From CAWUEZ02 sp963921355 (GTDB lineage Bacteria > Pseudomonadota > Alphaproteobacteria > Thalassobaculales > Thalassobaculaceae): DNA of 64,000 nucleotides. Location of the stretch: assembly GCA_963921355.3 (NCBI GenBank), contig OZ001190.1:4402001-4466000 (forward strand), in the 5' to 3' direction. Positions 8,049 through 17,278 of the stretch are shown here, piece by piece. The notes below the pieces were generated by a model. It was not told where the DNA came from. It saw only the letters and a list, made by a program, of their open reading frames with translations, and made no database searches. Made by a program: the position numbers and the translations under genes. The first letter of the stretch is position 1. Every line of letters starts with the position of its first letter.

Positions 8049-9005
8049 ATGCGCATTCTTACTGTGGTTGCTGTCGCGGCGGTGTTCGCGCTGCAGGGCT
8101 GTGTCACGTCCGGACAGATGAGCAAAGACGACGTACGCACGCTCCTGTCCGACGGCAAAGGGCTGGTGGTGATGGGCTTCGATATGCCCGACGAGGCAAC
8201 CGCCACATTCTGGGGCGCGAGCGCACTACGTCTGGATCCGGCGACAGGTCTGCCCGAGAAAGAGGCGCCCGACCGGCGCGGTTCCAATGTCGCGGGCTTC
8301 TTCATGCAAACCTACAGGGTGCCGAACTTCGAGCGCCGGTTCGCGAGCACTCTGGTCGAACCCGGGGAATACGCGATCACGGCGATCGGGCTTCGAAACC
8401 CCTCGGGCGGGGCTTACTACACACCGGGCTATGGCGGCGGGGGCGACATGAACCCGGCCGCCGCTGCGGCCTCGGGCGGATTGATCGGGCTCGCCATGGT
8501 GGCGGGGATCGAGGCGGCCCGCGCCGCTGGGGACGCCGCCGAGGACCGCGAGTTCGGCGCGCCGCCGCCGGCGCCGCTGCTGTTCTATCAGGATGGCGTG
8601 CTGTCCGAGGATGCTCCGCGGTTCACGGTAGCCGCCGGCGAAGTCGTCTATATCGGCGACTTCCTGTACGGCGCCGAGCGGTACGCGTTCGAGCAGACGA
8701 TCGAAGGCAGCGGCCCCAATTCAACCGACAGGGCCGAAGTCCTGACGTTGAACATGGACAGTCCGTTCCTCGAGTACACCGTCTCCACCGACGCGGCAAA
8801 GCGGCGAATGGTCGAGGTCGGGGCCGACATCTATCCGTTTCGGACCGTCACGCTCCGCCAGCTGGCCCGAGGGCGGATCGAGATGGCGCCCCGGATGACC
8901 CGCGAACGGCTCCTGTGGCGGTCGGAGCACCCGCTCATCGAAGAGAAGACCCTGATCAGCCGGCCCGCCCAGGCGCGGCCGCTGTCGATCGTCCCCAGCA
9001 GCTAG
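8049..9005 (+). CDS. Lipoprotein, second tandem paralogue
   Basis: 318 residues from an ATG preceded by GGGAGAGG. The signal peptide ends at the lipobox VFALQGC. The body resembles the upstream lipoprotein: EPGEYAITAIG, a Gly/Ala-rich segment (GYGGGGDMN followed by an AAAAASGGLIGLAM stretch that could insert in a membrane), then LSEDAPRFTVAAGEVVYIGDF. The shared YIGDF core suggests a common fold; no named family is recognised with certainty. It lacks the long Pro-rich tail of its paralogue. The stop codon (GCTAG) again lies at the edge of a palindromic element. Role unknown, probably in the envelope. Confidence 0.7.
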   Translation: MRILTVVAVAAVFALQGCVTSGQMSKDDVRTLLSDGKGLVVMGFDMPDEATATFWGASALRLDPATGLPEKEAPDRRGSNVAGFFMQTYRVPNFERRFASTLVEPGEYAITAIGLRNPSGGAYYTPGYGGGGDMNPAAAAASGGLIGLAMVAGIEAARAAGDAAEDREFGAPPPAPLLFYQDGVLSEDAPRFTVAAGEVVYIGDFLYGAERYAFEQTIEGSGPNSTDRAEVLTLNMDSPFLEYTVSTDAAKRRMVEVGADIYPFRTVTLRQLARGRIEMAPRMTRERLLWRSEHPLIEEKTLISRPAQARPLSIVPSS

Positions 9006-9138
9006 AACAGATCCGCGTCAGGTGGATCGCCGTCGGCGATCCATCAGTCCGGTGAATCTGTTCCAATCCTACGAGTCAGATCGAATTCACATGTGTTGGC
9101 GGAAACCAGCGTGTTTCCGCCAACACGTGATCCGATCT
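9006..9138. repeat. Second multi-hairpin element, weaker relative of the 7796-7916 cloverleaf
   Basis: Between the second lipoprotein and the aldehyde dehydrogenase stop there are three hairpins in a row: TGGATCGCC 9023-9031 / GGCGATCCA 9035-9043; GTGAAT 9052-9057 / ATTCAC 9085-9090 with an inner CTG/CAG; and GTGTTGGCGGAAAC 9093-9106 / GTTTCCGCCAACAC 9113-9126 (14 perfect pairs, 6-nt loop). AGATC 9009-9013 can pair with GATCT 9134-9138 as an outer stem. The middle arm begins GTGAATC, as in the first element. The last hairpin may also end transcription of the flanking genes. Confidence 0.55.
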
Positions 9139-10615
9139 ACGGCGCGCCGATCCCGCCCATCAGGATGTACTTGATCTCGGTGAACTCGTCGGCGCCGAAC
9201 TTGGAGCCTTCGCGCCCGAGGCCGCTCTCCTTCATGCCGCCGAAGGGGGCGACCTCGGTCGAGATCACCCCTTCGTTCACGCCGACCATGCCGTATTCCA
9301 GCGCCTCGGCGACCCGCCAGACCCGGCCGAGATCGCGGGCGTAGAAATACGAGGCGAGGCCGAACTCGGTGTCGTTGGCGAGCTGGATCGCCTCCTCCTC
9401 GGTCTTGAAGCGGAACAGCGGGGCGACCGGGCCGAAGGTCTCCTCGCGGAAGATCTTCATGTCCGGCGTCGCCCCGGTCAGGATCGTCGGCGCGAAGAAG
9501 TTGGCGCCGAGCTCCGAGACCCGGGCGCCACCGGCCGCCACTTTCGCGCCCTTGTCGACGGCGTCCACCACGTGTTCCTCGACCTTGTCGACAGCGGACC
9601 CTTCGATCAGCGGGCCGAGCACAACGCCGTCGTCGAAGCCGTTGCCCTGCTTCATCTTCTTCACCGCCTCGGTCAGCGCCTCGCTGAACCGGTCGTAGAT
9701 ACCGTCCTGAACCAGCACCCGGTTGGCGCACACGCAGGTCTGGCCGGTGTTGCGGTACTTCGAGAGGATGGTGCCGGCGACCGCCGGTTCGATGTCGGCA
9801 TCGTCGAAGATGATCATCGGCGCGTTGCCGCCGAGTTCCAGGCTGACCTTCTTCACCGTCCCGGCCGCCTGGGCCATCAGCTGCTTGCCAATCGGGGTCG
9901 AGCCGGTGAAGCCGATCTTGCGCACGACCGGGTTGGTCGCCAGCTCGCCGCCGATCGCCGACGCGCTGTTGCCGACGACGATGTTGAAGACGCCGGGCGG
10001 CATGCCGGCGCGCTCCGCCAGCACGGCCAGCGCCAGGGCGGAATAGGGTGTCATCTTCGCCGGCTTGATCACGACCGGGCAGCCGACCGCCAGGGCGGGG
10101 GCGCATTTGCGGGTGATCATCGAGTTCGGGAAGTTCCAGGGCGTGATCGCGCCGACCACGCCGACCGGCTGTTTGATGACGACGATCCGCTTGCCGGGCT
10201 GGTGGTTCGGGATGATGTCGCCGTAGTTGCGCTTGGCTTCCTCGGCGAACCATTCCACGAACGAGGCGCCGTAGGCGATTTCGCCGGTGGCCTCGGCGAG
10301 CGGCTTGCCCTGTTCGGCCGTCATGATGGCACCCAGGTCGGCCTGGGCCGCCATCATCAGCTCGAACCACTTGCGCATGATCTGACCGCGCTCTTTGCCG
10401 GTCTTCTCGCGCCAGCCCTTCCAGGCCGCGTTCGCCGCGTCGATCGCGCGGCGGGTGTCGGCCGCCCCCATGTCCGGGATGGTGCCGAGCGTCTGGCCGG
10501 TGGCCGGATCCTCGACCGCCACGGTGCCGCCGTTGTCGGCGTCGACCCATTGGCCGTCGATATAGCCCTGCTGGCGGAGCAGGTCGGGATCTTTGAGGCG
10601 GCTGGCGAGGTCCAT
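9137..10615 (-). CDS. gabD: NAD(P)-dependent succinate-semialdehyde dehydrogenase
   Basis: 492 residues, standard ALDH length. The cofactor-binding segment ITPWNFPNSM (about 157-166), the general base in SLELGGNAP (Glu260) and the nucleophile in NTGQTCVCANR (Cys294) are present. The C-terminal PFGGMKESGLGREGS is the signature of the GabD/SSADH branch. The reaction oxidises succinate semialdehyde to succinate in GABA and related catabolism. No gabT lies next to it; an ammonia-transfer partner could be the class III aminotransferase at 26728-28035, but that is distant. It is a single-gene unit, divergent from the GNAT gene. Confidence 0.88.
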   Translation of the reverse strand: MDLASRLKDPDLLRQQGYIDGQWVDADNGGTVAVEDPATGQTLGTIPDMGAADTRRAIDAANAAWKGWREKTGKERGQIMRKWFELMMAAQADLGAIMTAEQGKPLAEATGEIAYGASFVEWFAEEAKRNYGDIIPNHQPGKRIVVIKQPVGVVGAITPWNFPNSMITRKCAPALAVGCPVVIKPAKMTPYSALALAVLAERAGMPPGVFNIVVGNSASAIGGELATNPVVRKIGFTGSTPIGKQLMAQAAGTVKKVSLELGGNAPMIIFDDADIEPAVAGTILSKYRNTGQTCVCANRVLVQDGIYDRFSEALTEAVKKMKQGNGFDDGVVLGPLIEGSAVDKVEEHVVDAVDKGAKVAAGGARVSELGANFFAPTILTGATPDMKIFREETFGPVAPLFRFKTEEEAIQLANDTEFGLASYFYARDLGRVWRVAEALEYGMVGVNEGVISTEVAPFGGMKESGLGREGSKFGADEFTEIKYILMGGIGAP

Positions 10616-10694
10616 GGCGGGGCTCCCTGGTGCGGTCTTGCTAGGTTTCCCGCTACTATAGATCCGCCTCCGGCGAATTGAAGGGAGCCATGTC

Positions 10695-11210
10695 GTGACG
10701 GTCGTTTTCCGCCGCCTGGATGCCGATGACTGGGCCGATTTCCGTCAGATCCGCCTGCGCGCACTGACCGAGGCGCCGCAGGTCTACGGTACGACGTTGG
10801 AGCAGGAAGACGACAAGCAGGACGGGTTCTGGCGGGACCGCCTGGAACACCCGGTCAACGCCGTATTCGCCGGCTACCATGGTTCCGATGCTGTTGCGCT
10901 CGCGGGTCTGCGGCTCGGCGCCGGCGGCAATGTTGTCCACCGCGGCTTCATCTGGGGGGTATTCGTCGCCGAGGAGCATCGCGGCCGTGGCGTCGGCCGC
11001 GATCTGATGTCGGTGCTGCTCGACCACGCCGACCAACAGCCGGGGCTCGAGTTCTGCGAGCTCAACGTGATCATCGACAACGCCGCCGCCCAGAGGCTCT
11101 ACGCGTCACTGGGCTTCACGGTCGTCGGCACGATCCCCAAGGCGATCAAACACGCGGGGCGCTACAGCGACGAGCACGTCATGGTGCGCCCGTCGCCGCA
11201 GAAAATCTGA
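10695..11210 (+). CDS. GNAT-family N-acetyltransferase
   Basis: 171 residues from GTG 10695 with AAGGGAG 7 bases upstream. An ATG 5 bases earlier is followed at once by an in-register stop and cannot be the start. The acetyl-CoA site is clear: WGVFVAEEHRGRGVGRDLM carries the R-G-x-G-V-G pyrophosphate loop (about residues 95-103), followed by LNVIIDNAAAQRLYASLGF, the typical motif B. The substrate is unknown; relatives acetylate amines, antibiotics or protein N-termini. It converges on the small secreted protein gene with only 3 bases between the stops. Confidence 0.85.
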   Translation: MTVVFRRLDADDWADFRQIRLRALTEAPQVYGTTLEQEDDKQDGFWRDRLEHPVNAVFAGYHGSDAVALAGLRLGAGGNVVHRGFIWGVFVAEEHRGRGVGRDLMSVLLDHADQQPGLEFCELNVIIDNAAAQRLYASLGFTVVGTIPKAIKHAGRYSDEHVMVRPSPQKI

Positions 11211-11213
11211 AGA

Positions 11214-11537
11214 TCAGGACATGTCCGGGACGGTACAGGACCCGGTCGTGTAATTGGACCGGATATGGGTGGTCGAGGTCATGTCGATCACCAGGGCACC
11301 CTGGCAGTCATTGAACCGGACCCAGCCGGTATAGCTCTGGGCGCCGGTCGACCGGCCGCCGGTCAGCTGCGGCGCCAGGTAGACCGAGGAAACCCGGGAT
11401 TGGTCGACGCCGAGATCGGACAGCACCATGGTGACTTTGCTGCGCGCTTCATCGAGGCGCGTCGCGTTGGCCGGTGTGGCGGCGAGCGCCGAGGCGGCGA
11501 TGACGGCGGCGGCGGCGACGGGAAGGATGCGGGTCAT
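11214..11537 (-). CDS. Small secreted protein of unknown function
   Basis: 107 residues from the ATG of MTRILPVAAA, which has AGGAG 8 bases upstream; an open frame continues upstream but lacks such a site. The signal peptide has an AAAAVIAASALAATPANA-type core and an ANA cleavage site near residue 25. The mature part is about 82 residues with two Cys (in FNDCQGALVI and TTGSCTVPD) that could form a disulfide after export. I recognise no family. It is probably a periplasmic monomer. Confidence 0.6.
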   Translation of the reverse strand: MTRILPVAAAAVIAASALAATPANATRLDEARSKVTMVLSDLGVDQSRVSSVYLAPQLTGGRSTGAQSYTGWVRFNDCQGALVIDMTSTTHIRSNYTTGSCTVPDMS

Positions 11538-11599
11538 GGGTGTGACTCCTGTCCGATGACGATGACCCGCAGATAGGCCGTCCTGCGGATCACTGAAAG

Positions 11600-12446
11600 T
11601 CACGATACGGCGAGATCGGGCCTGACGAACGCGGTCACCGCTTCGGCCACCGGCCGTGCCAGCAGGATACGGCCGTGACCGTAGCGCTCGGTGCGCAGCG
11701 CCGCCGCGTCGGGCCGCACGGCCTGCAGGGCGTCGGCATCGCCGACTGGCACGTCTTCGTCAGCGATGTCGTGGACGATCAGCAGCCGCGCGGGCAGGGT
11801 CGCCGCCTGGGCAACCAGATCGTAGCGCGGGGCGTCGTAGCCGAGCTGGATCAGCCGTTCCATGAGTTCGTCGACCCGTGCCTCGGGCTCGCCCGCCATC
11901 CGCAGCCACTGGCGCGTCGCCGAGCGCAGGGTGGTCGGTGACGCGATCAGCACGATACCCGGGACGGCCAACCGGCCGGTTCCGACCAGATCGGGGATGC
12001 AGGCCACTCCGGCGGACAGCCCGCCCAGCGAATAGCCGATGGCGGCGACCGGCGGCGTCCCTTCCGCCGCCAGTTCCCCGGCAAGGCCGCGCAGGGCCGC
12101 GACGAACAGCGGCATGGTCGCCATGGTGCCCGGGCTCTCGCCATGGGCCGGGGCGTCGAACCCGACACAGCGGTTGCCGGCCGCGGTCAGGCTGCGGATC
12201 AGGGCGACGAAGTGGGTGGCGCGCGAGCCCCAGCCATGGCTTAGCAGGACGCTGGGCGCGCCCGGGGGCGGCGGTCTCCGGGTCCCAGCGGTAGGTCACG
12301 ACCTCGACCGCCTCGGCGTCCGGCGTCTCACGCACCCACAGCCGGCGGCGTTCCGCCCGGTCGCCGAGTGCCGTGTCGCCGGCCCGGGTCTCGGGTGGCG
12401 GCGGCGTGCAGTAGCGGTCGAACAGCGCGGTTGTCGGGTCGGTCAC
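11600..12446 (-). pseudogene. Alpha/beta hydrolase, reading frame broken once
   Basis: The first 60 codons (from MTDPTTALFDRYCTPPPPE) and the rest of the protein lie in different frames. Past about 12261-12275, where the plus strand reads CCCGGGGGCGGCGG, similarity continues one base out of register as LLSHGWGSRATHF, FDAPAHGES, the nucleophile elbow IGYSLGGLS and a late RYGHGRIL His. Together these make a normal 280-residue alpha/beta hydrolase with oxyanion, Ser and His elements. The shift equals one extra base (or two missing) in a C/G run, so it could be a sequencing error or a real mutation. An internal ATG at 12124 could still give a truncated product. It lies 18 bases after glmS and is probably cotranscribed. 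Confidence 0.7.
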
Positions 12447-12464
12447 GCGGCAATTACCCGGGGG

Positions 12465-14288
<1,824 letters not shown>

Positions 14289-14291
14289 GGC

Positions 14292-15680
14292 TCAGCCCTT
14301 TCCGCCAGATTTGGGGTCCGATTTGGAACCGGACTTGTGACCGGATTTGCGGCGCCGCAGCCGGGCGGCCCCGTCGGCGATCGTGCGGGTCTCGCCGCGC
14401 ACCACCACCAGGGCATCGTCGCCGACGTCCCGGGTGACGGTCGATCCGGCCCCGACCATGGCCCCCGCCCCGACGCGGACCGGGGCGACCAGGGCGGCGT
14501 TCGAGCCGATGAAGGCGCCGGCGCCGATCTCGGTGCGGTGCTTGTCGAAACCGTCGTAGTTGCAGGTGATGGTGCCGGCCCCGATGTTGGCGCCGGCCCC
14601 GACCGCGGCGTCGCCGATATAGCTGAGGTGATTGGCTTTGGCGCCGTCGGCGATCCGGGCGTTCTTCACCTCGACGAAATTGCCGATATGGGCGGCGGCG
14701 CCGATCTCAGCCCCGGGGCGCAGCCGCGCATAGGGCCCGACCAGGGCGCCGGCGCCGACGGCGGCACCTTCGAGATGGCTGAAGCTGCGGATCTCCGCCC
14801 CCTCCGCCACCGCCACACCGGGGCCGAAGACCACATGCGGGTGCACGGTGACGTCGCGCGCGAGCTGCGTGTCATGGGACAGGAACACGGTCTCCGGCGC
14901 CACCAGGGTGGCGCCCCCCGTCATCGCCGCCCGGCGCAGCCGCTCCTGCATGCCGGCCTCGGCGCGGGCCAGGCCGGCGCGGGAGTCGACGCCCAGGGTC
15001 TCGATCGGGTCGCACACGACGTGGGCGGCGCTGCGGCCGTGGCGGGCCGCGATCGCCACCAGGTCGGTCAGGTAGTATTCGCCCTTGGCGTTGTCGTTCT
15101 CGACCTCGGCCAGGTAGTCGAACAGCAGGTCGGCTTCGACCGCCATGACCCCGCCGTTGCAGAGACCGATCCGCAGCTGATCGGGCGTGGCGTCGCGGGC
15201 CTCGACGATGGTTTCCAGCGCACCGCCGGCGTTGAACACCAGGCGGCCGTAGAGGCCGGGATCATCCGGCTCGAAGCCGAGAACCACGACCGCCGGGTCA
15301 GACGGGCCGGATCGGGCGGCCACCAGCCTGCCCAGGGTCTGTGGTGTGATCAGCGGCGTGTCGCCGAACAGCACCAGGACCGTGCCGCCGTCGCGGCACC
15401 AGTCCGCCAGCGCCGGCGCCGCCGCGGCGGTGGCGTGGGCGGTGCCCTCCGGCGTGGCCTGTTCGGCCGATTCCGCCCGCTCGGCGATCGCGGCGCGCAC
15501 CCGGTCGTGCCGCGGGGCGGTGACCACCACCGCCGGCGCGGCCCCGGCGGCGGCGACCGCATCCAGCACCCAGGCGATCATCGGTTTGCCGGCGACCGGA
15601 TGCAGGACCTTCGGCAGCGCTGATTGCATCCGTGTACCCTGGCCGGCGGACAGGATTACGGCGGCGACACGATCGCTCAT
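14292..15680 (-). CDS. glmU: Bifunctional UDP-GlcNAc pyrophosphorylase / glucosamine-1-phosphate N-acetyltransferase
   Basis: 462 residues from MSDRVAAVILSAGQGTRMQS; the frame is open further upstream but without similarity. The N-terminal uridyltransferase shows the AGQGTRM-x6-K signature and a VLFGDTPLI segment. The C-terminal left-handed beta-helix carries hexapeptide repeats (GAGAxIGAG, VEVKNARIADGAK, the ITCNYDGFDKH acetyl-CoA-site segment). GlmU makes UDP-GlcNAc from glucosamine 1-phosphate. The last 18 residues are a Lys/Ser/Gly-rich tail built from imperfect KSG/KSD units, not typical of the family core. It is first in the glmU-glmS operon and divergent from gph. Confidence 0.95.
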   Translation of the reverse strand: MSDRVAAVILSAGQGTRMQSALPKVLHPVAGKPMIAWVLDAVAAAGAAPAVVVTAPRHDRVRAAIAERAESAEQATPEGTAHATAAAAPALADWCRDGGTVLVLFGDTPLITPQTLGRLVAARSGPSDPAVVVLGFEPDDPGLYGRLVFNAGGALETIVEARDATPDQLRIGLCNGGVMAVEADLLFDYLAEVENDNAKGEYYLTDLVAIAARHGRSAAHVVCDPIETLGVDSRAGLARAEAGMQERLRRAAMTGGATLVAPETVFLSHDTQLARDVTVHPHVVFGPGVAVAEGAEIRSFSHLEGAAVGAGALVGPYARLRPGAEIGAAAHIGNFVEVKNARIADGAKANHLSYIGDAAVGAGANIGAGTITCNYDGFDKHRTEIGAGAFIGSNAALVAPVRVGAGAMVGAGSTVTRDVGDDALVVVRGETRTIADGAARLRRRKSGHKSGSKSDPKSGGKG

Positions 15681-15830
15681 CGGCGGGCGGGTCCTCTGAC
15701 GGTGGTGCGGGTCTGTGGGGCGTCGGACGATGCCATGTCGGGCGCGGATTGACGAATACACGTTTTGCGACGGAGTGTAACAGCCCGCCCCGGCCCCGGG
15801 GCCGGAACAACCCGCAGAGAGCCTCGCGAT

Positions 15831-16520
15831 ATGCCGCCTGCCCCGCCGGTGTTTCAGCCGCCCCGCGCCGTCGTCTTCGACCTCGACGGCACCCTGATCG
15901 ACAGCGCCGACGACCTGGGTGCGGCCGGGAACCGACTGCTGGCCGAGCTGGAGCGCCGGTCCCTGACCGATGGCGAGGTCCGCCGGTTCATCGGGGACGG
16001 GGCGCGGCGGTTCGTGGAACGCGCGCTGACGGCCACCGGCCCCGGGATCGGCGGGGCGGAACTCGACGCGCTGACCGCCCGGTTCATCGCCCACTACGAA
16101 TCGGACCTCGAGGGGCGCACCGCGGTCTATCCGGGGGCGGCCGAGGTGCTGACGGCGCTGCACGGCCAGGGTGTGCGGATCGGCATCTGCACCAACAAGC
16201 CCCAGCGCGCCACCGAGCGGGTGCTCGCCGCTCTCGGCCTCGACGGCCCGGTCCAGGCGATCGCCGGCGGCGACCGGTTCGCCGTGCGCAAGCCCGATCC
16301 CGGCCACCTCGCCGGGGTGCTCGACGATCTCGGCGTGGACCCGGGCGAGGCCGTGATGGTCGGCGACAACGAGCACGACATGGCGGTGGCGCGCGGCGTC
16401 GGCACCGGCGCGGTGCTGGTGACCTACGGCTACGCCCGCACACCGGTCGCCGAGATCGATGCCGACGCCCGCATCGACCGGCTGGCCGACCTGCCAGGGC
16501 TGCTCGGCCTGGGCGGCTGA
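15831..16520 (+). CDS. gph: Phosphoglycolate phosphatase (HAD superfamily)
   Basis: 229 residues from MPPAPPVFQP; an upstream in-frame start at 15765 is less likely. HAD motif I is FDLDGTLIDSADD (nucleophile Asp), motif II is ICTNKP, and motifs III/IV are KPDPGHLAGVL and MVGDNEHDM. A helical cap lies between motifs I and II, as in the Gph/subfamily IA enzymes that dephosphorylate 2-phosphoglycolate. It lies just upstream of the tRNA-Val gene that hosts the genomic island. Related phosphatases with other small substrates cannot be excluded. Confidence 0.85.
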   Translation: MPPAPPVFQPPRAVVFDLDGTLIDSADDLGAAGNRLLAELERRSLTDGEVRRFIGDGARRFVERALTATGPGIGGAELDALTARFIAHYESDLEGRTAVYPGAAEVLTALHGQGVRIGICTNKPQRATERVLAALGLDGPVQAIAGGDRFAVRKPDPGHLAGVLDDLGVDPGEAVMVGDNEHDMAVARGVGTGAVLVTYGYARTPVAEIDADARIDRLADLPGLLGLGG

Positions 16521-16591
16521 TCGAGCCGCCAAGTCGGGGCCGTTGACACCGACCGCCGGGACCCTTAGATACCGCGTTCCCGACTGGTTCA

Positions 16592-16666
16592 GGGCGCGTA
16601 GCTCAGCGGGAGAGCACTACGTTCACACCGTAGGGGTCGCTGGTTCAATCCCAGCCGCGCCCACCA
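16592..16666 (+). tRNA. tRNA-Val (anticodon CAC), with encoded CCA
   Basis: 75 nt. Acceptor stem GGGCGCG / CGCGCCC, D-arm GCTC...GAGC, anticodon stem CTACG / CGTAG around the loop TTCACAC (anticodon CAC), T-arm GCTGG TTCAATC CCAGC, discriminator A and an encoded CCA. All stems pair perfectly. The 3' part is repeated at 24499-24543, marking it as the integration site of the island. Confidence 0.97.
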
Positions 16667-16667
16667 T
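16623..16667 (+). repeat. Left attachment-site repeat (attL) in the tRNA-Val 3' half
   Basis: 45 bases identical to 24499-24543. It starts in the anticodon loop and ends one base past the CCA. The bases on either side differ between the copies, which fixes the repeat ends. Confidence 0.9.
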
Positions 16668-16719
16668 CTTTTCAATAAGTTTGACAATCGGTTAGAGACC
16701 GAGTGCGGAAACGCGCGGT

Positions 16720-16857
16720 TCATCTCTCAGCCGAAACTGCGATGGGTTTGCAGCGGATGTTCCCGGCCGTATCCGCCCAGTAGACGTAGTAGTTCGTGGA
16801 GCCCGGAAGGTTGTTGTCGATCCAGTGCCCCCGATACTCCCACTGTCCGCGCTTCAT
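16720..16857 (-). CDS. Very small hypothetical protein at the island left end
   Basis: 45 residues from MKRGQWEYRGHWI; its ATG overlaps the stop of the upstream excisionase-like gene (ATGA), or it starts two codons earlier at 16863. It is rich in aromatic residues (W/Y), with a YYVYWADTAGN segment, and resembles no family I know. The coupling to the helix-turn-helix gene suggests it is a real partner in the recombination or regulation module of the island. The short length keeps confidence moderate. Confidence 0.5.
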   Translation of the reverse strand: MKRGQWEYRGHWIDNNLPGSTNYYVYWADTAGNIRCKPIAVSAER

Positions 16858-17087
16858 GGGCATGGCGGGCCCTCCGTCTTGCGGTCGACGAAATCGTCGA
16901 TCCAGCCGGGCCGGTACCAATAGGTCCGGCAACCGGACGCAAACCGAATCCTGCCCTCCTTCCGGGCGCGGCGCAATTCACTGAGGCCGATCGGCCAGCG
17001 AGCGCTTGTGGCGACGTCGGTCTCTCTGATGAAGGGGAGTGTGGCGGGACCGGCCGCTGCGTTCAGCAGCTGGTCTTCCTGTGCCAT
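16854..17087 (-). CDS. Excisionase/AlpA-like small DNA-binding protein
   Basis: 77 residues from MAQEDQLLNA, with GGAGGT upstream. The core FIRETDVATSARWPIGLS then LRRARKEGRIRF then TYWYRPGWIDDFV follows the winged-helix layout of phage excisionases and AlpA-type regulators: a helix-turn-helix, a basic helix, then a tyrosine-rich wing and a terminal helix. Such proteins control directionality of integrase reactions or island transcription. It is placed 188 bases inside the tRNA end, exactly where an integrase module would be, but the integrase itself is missing. The call rests on pattern only. Confidence 0.55.
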   Translation of the reverse strand: MAQEDQLLNAAAGPATLPFIRETDVATSARWPIGLSELRRARKEGRIRFASGCRTYWYRPGWIDDFVDRKTEGPPCP

Positions 17088-17278
17088 CGAAACCTCCGTG
17101 CCAATGGAGCTGTTGTTTGCTTCTGAAGGCATTGTACGGGTCGTCTTAGGGGCACGTGGCCAACTGGAGAAAGTCCCATGATCGATCGGCTGATCGATGT
17201 TGGGGCGCAGTGGCTTCCCCGGACGGCCGAACGGACTAAAATCGCCCTTTCGTTGCAGAACCAGGGACGGGGGAGAAC

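Noticed and set aside
15791..15806. Terminator at the CCGGCCCCGGGGCCGG palindrome upstream of gph
   Set aside because: It has no loop to form a hairpin of normal geometry and no T-run, and it lies in the leader region of gph rather than after a gene.
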